49,251 nt of DNA, taken from assembly GCA_017504795.1 (NCBI GenBank), contig JAFVQM010000026.1, forward strand, positions 1 through 49,251, written 5' to 3'. This DNA is from Clostridia bacterium. GTDB lineage: Bacteria > Bacillota > Clostridia > Christensenellales > Borkfalkiaceae. The notes below the pieces were generated by a model. It was not told the origin of the DNA. It did not search any database and worked only from the letters and a program-made list of their open reading frames with translations. Positions 19,162 to 26,382 of this stretch are shown here, one piece after another. Position 1 is the stretch's first letter, and the number at the start of each line of letters is the position of its first letter. Made by a program: the position numbers and the translations under genes.

Positions 19162-19186
19162 ATTTGCTTTAATATATTTATATATT

Positions 19187-19212
19187 AAAAAAGACGGCTT
19201 TGCCGTCTTTTC
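19187..19212. terminator. Second hairpin downstream of leuS, terminator-like
   Basis: AAGACGGC and GCCGTCTT pair around a three-base loop, with A-rich and T-rich flanks. It may serve as a backup terminator or stop minus-strand transcription. Confidence 0.7.
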
Positions 19213-19254
19213 TATTTTATTATTGTCTATTACAACCTACGTTTTAAGACCTTA

Positions 19255-19350
19255 GAAGCGAGCAGAACAAGGCTCGCAAGGGCTTGCGGACAAAACTAAC
19301 CTTGTTGGTTGTTGTGGTCGCAAGACCGAAGCAGTAACGCCGTTATGCGA
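19255..19350 (+). ncRNA. Candidate structured RNA between leuS and the membrane protein gene
   Basis: This non-coding stretch is more GC-rich than its flanks and folds well on paper. AACAAGG (19266-19272) pairs with CCTTGTT (19300-19306) around CGCAAG/CTTGCG (19275-19288). GGTC-GCAA-GACC (19316-19327) has a GNRA tetraloop on the plus strand. TAAC/GTTA with an outer GCA/TGC (19331-19348) follows. No ribosome binding site or reading frame was found. No known RNA family was recognised, and no promoter stands out. It could also be a degraded repeat. Confidence 0.3.
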
Positions 19351-19369
19351 CGCTTATAAGGGATTAAAA

Positions 19370-20335
19370 TTAGTCGATGTCCACTTTGTTAAGCAACTGC
19401 TCACCCTTATTTCTAAGTTCTTTTGGAACGACGATTTCGTCAAAGGTAAGGTAGTATTTTTTGTGATGAACGGTATAGTAATCAACGAATCTTACCGACA
19501 TATACGCAACCGAGAAGAAAGGTACTGTTACGATAAAGGATACGCCAAGCGTTGCAAAACTCATAATTACCGTAATGGTGATATGAATTAAACGCATAAT
19601 AAAGTAAGATAAAAACCTTTCGAGCATAAGTTTGAAATTTAAGCCCTTGAAAGCATCTCTAAACGCCTTGGTTACACCGCACTTTTCACACACCATTTTA
19701 GCGGGAACTAAACCCACTATCATAAGCCTAAACGAATCGGCAAAAACGACAAAGAATAGTACCACCGTAAAGGTGAAGAAACCTATATATCTTATAAGTA
19801 AAATAAATAGAAGTGCCGAGACTGAAATGATAAAGGTATTATATATAAGAAGTGATAAAACGCAGTAGGTTGCATACCTTATCGCAGGAGAGAAATGTTC
19901 AACAAGCGTTGTAAAGAACTCTGCGTGGCGAAGACTTGACATATGTTCGTTAACGTTTACTGCCATAACGTAGTCACAAATACCTGTAAAGAATTTAGCG
20001 ACTTGAATAATTAAAAGGATAACGATAGGCATCCACATAAACTCGGCAATTTTTGCCTTTAACATAGCAAGCGTTGCGGAAATATTAGCGTTTAATTGTG
20101 CGCTAAGGTCAGCGTTAGAAGTTGGGTTACCCAAAATAAAATTTTTAAATTCTTGTACGGCAAACCCAAAAAAGTCTTTTACTTCTTGGCTTTCAACAAC
20201 GTCCTTTATCAAGATATTAGCAATTAAAAAACAAACAATATACGCAATAACAGTAATAACCGTTCTACTAAAAAGCATTTTGTAGCAAAGCGGTTTATTT
20301 GCCATTGCAACTTTTAATCCGTTTGTAACTTTCAT
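19370..20335 (-). CDS. Polytopic membrane protein of unknown function
   Basis: This 321-aa protein has about five or six hydrophobic segments, including TVITVIAYIVCFLIANI near residue 30, PIVILLIIQVAKF near 105, a long pair around 155-205 and ITITVIMSFATLGVSFIV near 255. The loop FRDAFKGLNFK between the last segments resembles the amphipathic loops of general 'membrane protein' families in Clostridia, but no function is recognised. The start is the ATG at 20335 (GAGG 7-8 nt upstream), not the TTG at 20347. It is probably a host gene rather than part of the viral cassette, because a terminator separates them. Confidence 0.8.
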   Translation of the reverse strand: MKVTNGLKVAMANKPLCYKMLFSRTVITVIAYIVCFLIANILIKDVVESQEVKDFFGFAVQEFKNFILGNPTSNADLSAQLNANISATLAMLKAKIAEFMWMPIVILLIIQVAKFFTGICDYVMAVNVNEHMSSLRHAEFFTTLVEHFSPAIRYATYCVLSLLIYNTFIISVSALLFILLIRYIGFFTFTVVLFFVVFADSFRLMIVGLVPAKMVCEKCGVTKAFRDAFKGLNFKLMLERFLSYFIMRLIHITITVIMSFATLGVSFIVTVPFFSVAYMSVRFVDYYTVHHKKYYLTFDEIVVPKELRNKGEQLLNKVDID

Positions 20336-20418
20336 ATAAAACCTCAAAATTATATTTGATATTTAGATTATATATTATATTTTAATTTTTGTAAAGCGTT
20401 TTAATTACAACCAAAAAA

Positions 20419-20444
20419 CGGCGTAAATATAATTACGCCGTCCA
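20419..20444 (-). terminator. Terminator of the capsid cassette
   Basis: ACGGCGTAA and TTACGCCGT form a nine-base stem followed, on the minus strand, by TTTTTGG. It lies 5 bases past the last cassette gene. Confidence 0.85.
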
Positions 20445-20448
20445 CACC

Positions 20449-21414
20449 TTAGTTACCGCCTTTAATATATCTTCTAACCATCGTTTTAAGTTCGCCTAAA
20501 AGTAACTGGACTTCTTCGTCTTCATCAAATTCTTTAAGCGCCTCTTCTTTTGGAAGAGCCATATAGTAATTAAGCGCCTCGTCAAGCATTTGCCTTTTAA
20601 TTTCTCGCGCTTTTTCACCAACTAACGGGCTATTGCCCTTTTCTTCCATCTCGGCAAGTTGGCGTTTTACGGTGTTGTTGTATTTAAGTACGTCTTCAAT
20701 TTTTTTGTTTTGCTTTTCAGTACGGTCTTGAATTTTATCGCTAATTTCTAACGCTTTTTCTACGTTTAACTTGTTAACCGCCGTTAAATAATCGCTTTCA
20801 AGTTCGCTAATTTTGTCGGAATTATCTTTGAGTTCGCTTGCCAAAGTTCTATCTATTTGAAATAAGTCTTTAATCTTTTCAACGCCCAAGCCCTTTATTT
20901 GTTCTTGAACGATTGAAGACCTTGAAATTCCCCTTTTTATAGCGCTTTGTTCAACCTTTTCTTCCGCATCTTTATATAAAAGGTCTAAAACGTCCTTTTG
21001 CTCGTTTGCAGTTTTAGTTAAGTTTTCGTTGCTTTTTTCAACGTCGTTTATTTTTTTGGCGGTAACGGAAGCCAAATCGTCAAGTTTAGCGCCGTACTTT
21101 AAGTCAATACCCTCGCTTGCCTTTTGTTTAATTTCTTCTTCGGTAAGCGGTGTGTACTCAATGGTTTGTAAAGTTTTTTCACTATTTACGCCTTTTAACT
21201 TATCGTCAAGCACTTTTAGTTTTGAAACAAAATCGTTTTTAGAACTGCTAGTTTTAACACTTGGCTCATCGGCTTTTATTTCCGTTTCGCTACTCTCTTC
21301 TACTTTTATAGCGTCTTTTTTCTCTTCGTCGTCGTTAGAATTTGTAAGTTTAATTCCGCTACCTATATTGTGATTTTTGAAGTACTGTAATATCTTTTCG
21401 TGAATACTAATCAT
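20449..21414 (-). CDS. Coiled-coil protein, last gene of the capsid cassette (possible internal/ejection protein)
   Basis: This 321-aa protein has no recognised domain. Residues about 1-15 are a short helix. Residues 25-75 are charged and low-complexity, and most of 85-265 looks like long amphipathic helix or coiled coil rich in Lys, Glu, Asp and Gln. The C-terminal end is acidic and then basic. It follows the preceding structural gene with a 1-bp gap and ends at a strong terminator. In P22-like phages the genes after the tail stopper and needle encode DNA ejection proteins, so an internal or ejection role is a position-based guess. A scaffold or tail assembly factor is also possible. Confidence 0.55.
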   Translation of the reverse strand: MISIHEKILQYFKNHNIGSGIKLTNSNDDEEKKDAIKVEESSETEIKADEPSVKTSSSKNDFVSKLKVLDDKLKGVNSEKTLQTIEYTPLTEEEIKQKASEGIDLKYGAKLDDLASVTAKKINDVEKSNENLTKTANEQKDVLDLLYKDAEEKVEQSAIKRGISRSSIVQEQIKGLGVEKIKDLFQIDRTLASELKDNSDKISELESDYLTAVNKLNVEKALEISDKIQDRTEKQNKKIEDVLKYNNTVKRQLAEMEEKGNSPLVGEKAREIKRQMLDEALNYYMALPKEEALKEFDEDEEVQLLLGELKTMVRRYIKGGN

Positions 21415-21415
21415 T

Positions 21416-22531
21416 TTAATCCTCGCTTATTTTTATTAAATCTCTTACCCTTATTAAAAATTTTCCGTCTAAAAGCGTAATTCTTTCGTCGGCATAACCT
21501 GCGCTTTGCGGTGTGGTAACTCTTTCGCCAACTTCTTGATAATAAAGGGAATTTTTATCGCTATAAGTTATGGCGTAACCGCCTTCGATTTTAGAAAGAT
21601 GATGATTACCGCCCCTATCTAAAACGTAGGTTTCTTCGCTCGTTACTAGTTTGTTTGACGAGTACGCATCGCTTATTATATACACACCCGGAACGCTTGC
21701 TTCGGCAGTTACCTTAACCCCCTTTCTCTTTACGGCTTGATAGGTAAAAGGCTCGCCTTTTACGTAAACGCCTACGTAGACGTTTCCCGTTAGAACAAAA
21801 ATTATCTCTACCCCGTCGTCGTAACCGTATCCGCAAAGAGAAGTCACGCCACTAACTGATAGGTTGGCGATTAAACCGCCAAACGTTTGTACGTTATACA
21901 TAAGAACTTTTAACGCGTTTTGTTCGTCGATAAACGAAACGTATAATTCGCCGTTTATAAAACCTACGATAGACGCGTCTTTTATCTCAGTTAAAATAAA
22001 GAGTTCGTGCAAGCCTTCTAAAACCGAATAACCGTATATAGTCAAAACGTTACCGCTAATTGTCGTTATATAAGTAACGTCGCCGTGAGTGTAGTAAGAT
22101 AATCTTCTAAACTCAGTCAAATACGAAACTTTACCACTAAGCGTAACGTATAAATTACTTATGGTAAACGAAGTTACCGCAATCAATTTTAACGTAAAAT
22201 TTAGTTTGCCTTGCGCTACGGCGTAATCAAAACTAAAACTTCCGTTTCCGCCCTGTAAAAAATCCGTTTTAACCAAGGTATCGCCTATAAAAAACTGATA
22301 TTCGATTTTAATCTCGGTATCCGTTTTTAAGTCGACTTTAACGTTTAAGGTAGAAGTTGAGTTTGATTTACACGTAAACTTTTTAGTAAATACCGTTCGC
22401 CTTTCAGGCGTTGTCAAGTCGTAAGTTAATAGGTCGGTTAAACTTCCTTTTAGGTCTTTTTGAAAGTTTTCAAAACGCTTTTCGAGTTCTAACACCTTTA
22501 AGTAGGCTAACTTTCCGTAATTAGATAACAT
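21416..22531 (-). CDS. Structural-type protein: short helix plus beta-rich domains, in the tail-needle position
   Basis: This 371-aa protein starts with an amphipathic helix (KLAYLKVLELEKRFENFQKDL). A beta-sandwich-like region follows (about 45-135), then a repetitive beta pattern to the end (IYGYSVLEGLHELFIL, IVGFINGELYVSF, VEIIFVLTGNVYVGVYV). This is consistent with propeller or fibre-like blades. Its ATG shares one base with the preceding gp10-like stop, so it is tightly coupled. It stands where P22 encodes its tail needle, but the sequence does not look like gp26. Function unknown; a tail tip, fibre or receptor-binding part is a reasonable guess. Confidence 0.55.
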   Translation of the reverse strand: MLSNYGKLAYLKVLELEKRFENFQKDLKGSLTDLLTYDLTTPERRTVFTKKFTCKSNSTSTLNVKVDLKTDTEIKIEYQFFIGDTLVKTDFLQGGNGSFSFDYAVAQGKLNFTLKLIAVTSFTISNLYVTLSGKVSYLTEFRRLSYYTHGDVTYITTISGNVLTIYGYSVLEGLHELFILTEIKDASIVGFINGELYVSFIDEQNALKVLMYNVQTFGGLIANLSVSGVTSLCGYGYDDGVEIIFVLTGNVYVGVYVKGEPFTYQAVKRKGVKVTAEASVPGVYIISDAYSSNKLVTSEETYVLDRGGNHHLSKIEGGYAITYSDKNSLYYQEVGERVTTPQSAGYADERITLLDGKFLIRVRDLIKISED

Positions 22532-23952
22532 TAAATCGCCCCCTTAACGTACTCTACGAAAACGCTTAAATTACAAATTTCAGGGTTTAACGTGGTGCTT
22601 TTTATTGAAATTCTAAACCTTTCGCCTTGAAGTGCGGGGTAAACTTCTTGCAAGCCACCGCCTTGAAATCTATAGGTTAGTTTTTTATTGTCACACTCAA
22701 CGGTTAAGGTTAGGCTTTCTAGCGTGTATAGGCTAAGTTTATAAAGCCGTTTGAGTTTAGATAAAACGCCAAAGTCGTAGTAAGGCGATATCCACTCTTT
22801 AACGAGTGGCGTTCCGTCTAACGCACCGTTGTTTCTAAAATAAAAAGGTGATTTATCCGCCGAAACCAAGCAAACCACTTTATTTACGTTTCCCGAAAAG
22901 AACTCAAAATCAGTAACCTTTAACCCCTTTGCAATATAGGACGATTTTTTTCTAACGTCGTACACGATAATCACGGTTTCAGTTTTATTGCCGTAGTTAA
23001 ACCTAACCATTAGGTATAAAACGTTGTTTATAAATACGCCTTTACAGTTGTTGTTTGAAACGTTTAGAAGATATTCGTCGTACTCGGGAAGTATTTTAAC
23101 AACGTCAAGCCCGTTAAAGCGGAATATGCCTGCGGTTGATAAAAATATTATAAAATCGCCACAATTAGTTACGCTACCGCCGTAAATTTTGCCAACGTTT
23201 CCAAAAATGGTATCGGTTGAAAACTCTTCTTGGTTGCCGTATGCGGTTACTCTTGAAATGCCGTATTCTCTAAACACGTAAACGTAGTCTAAAAAACTAA
23301 CTACTTTTAGAAGTTTTCCGCCCTCGCCTTGAAAGTCTATAAACCCCGCCTCGGTTAAAGATACTACCCAGTTAGTCGGGTCGAAATCGTCTGAAAACCA
23401 AAGTGACGTACCTTCTCCACCCGTCGTTACGAAAATTCTCTCTTTATGAACGCAAAGTGAAGTGATATTCGGTGCGCCATCTATTTTGATAAGGTTATCG
23501 TTATCAAGATAATAGGTTTCACCGCTACTACTTGCAAAAAGCATAATATCGCGGTCTAAGTAGTCGTAAGATATTGCAATAGGTTTTTCATTGAACAAAA
23601 CGTCGCTTATCTTTTTGAAAGTACCTTTTTCCATATTTGCGATATATAAACGCTTGTCCGAACAGTAGTAAATTATTTTTTCTATCCAAGAACCTAAGTC
23701 GGCGTCAAATCGCTTATAAAAATATACCCCTACAACCGCTATACCTGATAAAGCCGTTAAATCAAAACCGCTAAAACGAACTAAACCTACCCCGTTTTTA
23801 AGCGTTCCGCTAGACGCGTCGAAATTGTATAAAAACTTAGCGGTTGATAAATCTGAAACCTTTTCATCACGAGTACTTGCCATACCGTTTGAAAATGATT
23901 TTACCGTTATTCTCTTTCTAACCACCGTTGGATATTTAGTGCTGTGATACAT
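22531..23952 (-). CDS. P22 gp10-like tail stopper / packaged-DNA stabilization protein
   Basis: At 473 aa its size matches P22 gp10 (about 472 aa). After an N-terminal region with SFSNGMASTRDE, the protein is a run of beta strands typical of a propeller. It contains LWFSDDFDPTNW near residue 185, a type of phrase common in phage stabilization proteins, and VFREYGISRVTAYG after it. In P22 this protein forms a hexameric hub that closes the portal/gp4 channel after packaging. It follows the gp4-like gene and overlaps the next gene by one base. The assignment rests on order, length and fold pattern; no alignment could be run. Confidence 0.7.
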   Translation of the reverse strand: MYHSTKYPTVVRKRITVKSFSNGMASTRDEKVSDLSTAKFLYNFDASSGTLKNGVGLVRFSGFDLTALSGIAVVGVYFYKRFDADLGSWIEKIIYYCSDKRLYIANMEKGTFKKISDVLFNEKPIAISYDYLDRDIMLFASSSGETYYLDNDNLIKIDGAPNITSLCVHKERIFVTTGGEGTSLWFSDDFDPTNWVVSLTEAGFIDFQGEGGKLLKVVSFLDYVYVFREYGISRVTAYGNQEEFSTDTIFGNVGKIYGGSVTNCGDFIIFLSTAGIFRFNGLDVVKILPEYDEYLLNVSNNNCKGVFINNVLYLMVRFNYGNKTETVIIVYDVRKKSSYIAKGLKVTDFEFFSGNVNKVVCLVSADKSPFYFRNNGALDGTPLVKEWISPYYDFGVLSKLKRLYKLSLYTLESLTLTVECDNKKLTYRFQGGGLQEVYPALQGERFRISIKSTTLNPEICNLSVFVEYVKGAI

Positions 23953-23953
23953 A

Positions 23954-24505
23954 TTAAAACCACGTCCTTTGTTTAACTTTTCCTACTTTTTTTATACCGC
24001 TTGAATTTTTTAGCGACGTTATGAATTTATCAAGATAAGTACTTGCCTCTTCAAACCTACCTTTGTATATCAAATACTCGCTAAGTACCCCGTACGCCAA
24101 GTCGGTTTTAGACAGTGGCGAGTGCTCGTATATAAAGGCTTCGTCTAAGCCCGATACGGTTGGTACGTAAACGTACTCTACCGTGATTTTACCGCTAGTT
24201 TTAATTTCGGTGGGCAAAATTTCTACCGACTGAAAGGAGTCGGAAGTGGTAATTTTTAATATTTTGTATGGGTTGTAATGAAATTTTTGGTATTTTACGC
24301 TACCGTTTGTAGGCGTGAACGATTCGGTAAAGTATAGCGGACAATAGTTTATTGCCGTTTCTATTGCTTGGTTGTAAGCAATTATTAAAAGTTCTTTATC
24401 GTTTACGTAAACGTCTTGCTCTTCAGCCTTTCCTATAAGGTAATCGTAAAACCCAAAATCGCCCAGTATTTTAATTGCCGAGCAGACAACGTCTGATACC
24501 GTCAT
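23954..24505 (-). CDS. Head-to-tail adaptor, P22 gp4-like
   Basis: This 183-aa protein begins MTVSDVVCSAIKILGDFG and contains the helical pattern ELLIIAYNQAIETAINYCP. A beta section follows (KITVEYVYVP), then a C-terminal helix pair LLAYG-like / YLIYKGRFEEASTYLDKF. This is the usual look of small head-completion adaptors that dock under the portal. The ATG at 24505 has AAGGAGG 5 nt upstream; the longer frame to 24610 is not used because it overlaps the coat gene. P22 gp4 is 166 aa and has the same position between coat and gp10. Confidence 0.7.
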   Translation of the reverse strand: MTVSDVVCSAIKILGDFGFYDYLIGKAEEQDVYVNDKELLIIAYNQAIETAINYCPLYFTESFTPTNGSVKYQKFHYNPYKILKITTSDSFQSVEILPTEIKTSGKITVEYVYVPTVSGLDEAFIYEHSPLSKTDLAYGVLSEYLIYKGRFEEASTYLDKFITSLKNSSGIKKVGKVKQRTWF

Positions 24506-24523
24506 TTTTGCCTCCTTATTAAA

Positions 24524-24546
24524 TTCTCCGCCATAAGGGCGGAGAA
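24524..24546 (-). terminator. Stem-loop just downstream of the coat gene (attenuator-like)
   Basis: TTCTCCGCC and GGCGGAGAA form a perfect nine-base stem with a five-base loop in the only sizeable gap inside the capsid operon. The T-run after it is short (TTTAAT). Partial termination or RNA stabilisation here would raise coat protein over downstream products. Confidence 0.65.
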
Positions 24547-24558
24547 CCACAATACTAC

Positions 24559-25728
24559 TTACGCTTCGGTAATTCCCGAAATCATAATTTGCGCCCAAGG
24601 GCGTGAACACAATAATTCCGCATACTTTACAAGCGTTGCTCTATACACGGGCTTATCGTTGAGTTGCTTTAAGATTTTACCGTCGTCGCCTTCAATCCAC
24701 TCCCAGTCGCAAAGTTGATGAATGGCAAAGTCGTCGGTGTTGAGAAGATACATAGTACCTTCCGGGCAGAATCTATCGGACACTACGGGGATACCGTTAA
24801 ACGATATAGTTTTATATCCGCCTTTAAGTTCTAACATATCAAGGTTACGTCTATACGTGGACATATGTTCAATAAGCGCTCTTTTAACGCCCGAAGAACA
24901 AAGTATAAAGTTAATTTTTCCACCGCAAGTATCTTCTACGTTGTCAATTGCTCTTTGGATAAGCATTTCAGATATCTCGCCCGCATTTTCTACAACGTGG
25001 GGAAGAATATCTTTGTTATTACTCTTCTTTAAGCCGTATAAGGTGGTAACCGAACTATCGAAAATTGCTTTAAGCCCCGTGAGTTCGTTGCCGTACGCGT
25101 TAGGATAAACGATAACGTCGTCAGGGTCTACCTCGGCTGAAACGTCAAAACTAATTGCCTGAGATTCTTCGTCCGTTCTAGTAACCGTGTAAATTCTACC
25201 GTTTTCTATGTAACCTTTTTGATTCTTACTGTAAATCATAACTTTCATACCCACTTTGAAGTTAGATAAGTTAGTTACTTTATATGCATTTTCTCCCATA
25301 ATTTCGATAACGCCGACAGTACCGTTACCGTCACCGAAAAGCATACGGCTAAAATTGTAGTTTGCCGAGTTCATAAGCGATTCGATTTCGTCGTTAAGAA
25401 GGTTTGTAAACGCACCCGACTTGTTTTGTGACGCTCTTATCGCTTTATCGCTAATTTCAATCGTGCCGTAAAGGTTTTTAAGGTTTATAGTGAATTCTTT
25501 ATAAGTTTGACCGTCCGCGGTGGGTAAAACGCCGTCTTCCGTACCTGCCGAAACGCCGTTATTGTAACCCATACGAACGAGTTTTTTAATTTCTTTACCC
25601 CAAACGTTGTCGCTGGTTTTCTTAATTTTTGCTAAGAACGGGTTGACACCGTAATTAAGATATTCTGACACAACGTCAAGATATGCTGTTTTTAATACTT
25701 TATCTGCAGTTGAAGTAGTAACTGTCAT
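24559..25728 (-). CDS. Major capsid (coat) protein, HK97/P22 coat-like
   Basis: This 389-aa protein shows the usual coat protein progression. An N-terminal helix (YLDVVSEYLNYGVNPFLAKIKKT) comes first, then a conserved core where NLYGTIEISDKAIRAS precedes the long spine helix (LLNDEIESLMNSANYNFSRMLFGDG). An inserted beta domain (about 170-205) and a C-terminal segment with CSSGVKRALIEHM, GIPVVSDRFCPEG and KYAELLCSRPWAQ follow. It should assemble into the icosahedral shell with the scaffold encoded just upstream. The reading frame is intact and its codon use resembles the host's. The nearest GGAG is about 13 nt before the ATG, longer than usual. Confidence 0.85.
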   Translation of the reverse strand: MTVTTSTADKVLKTAYLDVVSEYLNYGVNPFLAKIKKTSDNVWGKEIKKLVRMGYNNGVSAGTEDGVLPTADGQTYKEFTINLKNLYGTIEISDKAIRASQNKSGAFTNLLNDEIESLMNSANYNFSRMLFGDGNGTVGVIEIMGENAYKVTNLSNFKVGMKVMIYSKNQKGYIENGRIYTVTRTDEESQAISFDVSAEVDPDDVIVYPNAYGNELTGLKAIFDSSVTTLYGLKKSNNKDILPHVVENAGEISEMLIQRAIDNVEDTCGGKINFILCSSGVKRALIEHMSTYRRNLDMLELKGGYKTISFNGIPVVSDRFCPEGTMYLLNTDDFAIHQLCDWEWIEGDDGKILKQLNDKPVYRATLVKYAELLCSRPWAQIMISGITEA

Positions 25729-25732
25729 AGTT

Positions 25733-26380
25733 TTATTTTATCTCCTTTGCTTTTTCAAAAATAATGTTTGCTATCCGATTAGCGTCGGATAAAGTTTTGG
25801 GTTTTGACGGCGGAGTTACTAACCCTTCGCCGTTTCCCTTAAATCGCCCGACAGTTGGTTTTGAGTCGCTTACGCCCATAAGATACTCGCGAATTATCTC
25901 GTCTTTAACGGCTTGGTTTTTGCCCGCCGTTTCAAGTAAATACCCGTTTGACGAGTAATAAGATTTTTGATTTTCTATCTCGCCTTTAAGGTAGTTTACG
26001 TACGCTCTTTCCAAAAAGCCTTCGGCTTCGTCGCCCGATTTTGCGGCAATTTCGTATAGCGACGATATTATTTCGTTTGTTTCAGGATATCTTTCCTTAA
26101 AAACTTTTCCCCCTTGAAAGTCTTTTTTGGCGGAATTCTTTATAGATTGTTCAACGCCTACAAGCCTTTCGTTTTCCCTCTCCAACTCTTTTAGTTTCTG
26201 ACAGCGCCTGGTAAATTCAGATTCTAACGAGTTGTAAGCGCTCAGCAACTCGCTCGCCGTTGAAAAACGCCCAAACTCCTTACTACCATCGCCTAAAACC
26301 CCTTCCGCCTCCGCGGTGTGCGAGGTGTTAATTTGATTGTTATCAACTGCCGTTTGCTCAGTTTCGCCCGCTTTATTCAT
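25733..26380 (-). CDS. Capsid scaffolding protein
   Basis: This 215-aa, highly charged, mostly helical protein lies between portal and coat, where P22-like and many other phages encode scaffold. Features: a polar N-terminus, a coiled-coil region around FTRRCQKLKELERENERLVGVEQS (about 55-80), a helical middle, and a basic/helical C-terminus (ANRIIFEKAKEIK-like). Scaffold C-termini often contact coat. It is free of catalytic motifs. GGAG lies about 7 nt before the ATG and overlaps the portal stop. Scaffolds diverge quickly, so this call relies on position and composition. Confidence 0.7.
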   Translation of the reverse strand: MNKAGETEQTAVDNNQINTSHTAEAEGVLGDGSKEFGRFSTASELLSAYNSLESEFTRRCQKLKELERENERLVGVEQSIKNSAKKDFQGGKVFKERYPETNEIISSLYEIAAKSGDEAEGFLERAYVNYLKGEIENQKSYYSSNGYLLETAGKNQAVKDEIIREYLMGVSDSKPTVGRFKGNGEGLVTPPSKPKTLSDANRIANIIFEKAKEIK

Positions 26381-26382
26381 TT

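Noticed and set aside
24506-24610. N-terminal extension of the gp4-like adaptor
   Set aside because: It would overlap the coat gene; AAGGAGG directly before the ATG at 24505 sets the real start.
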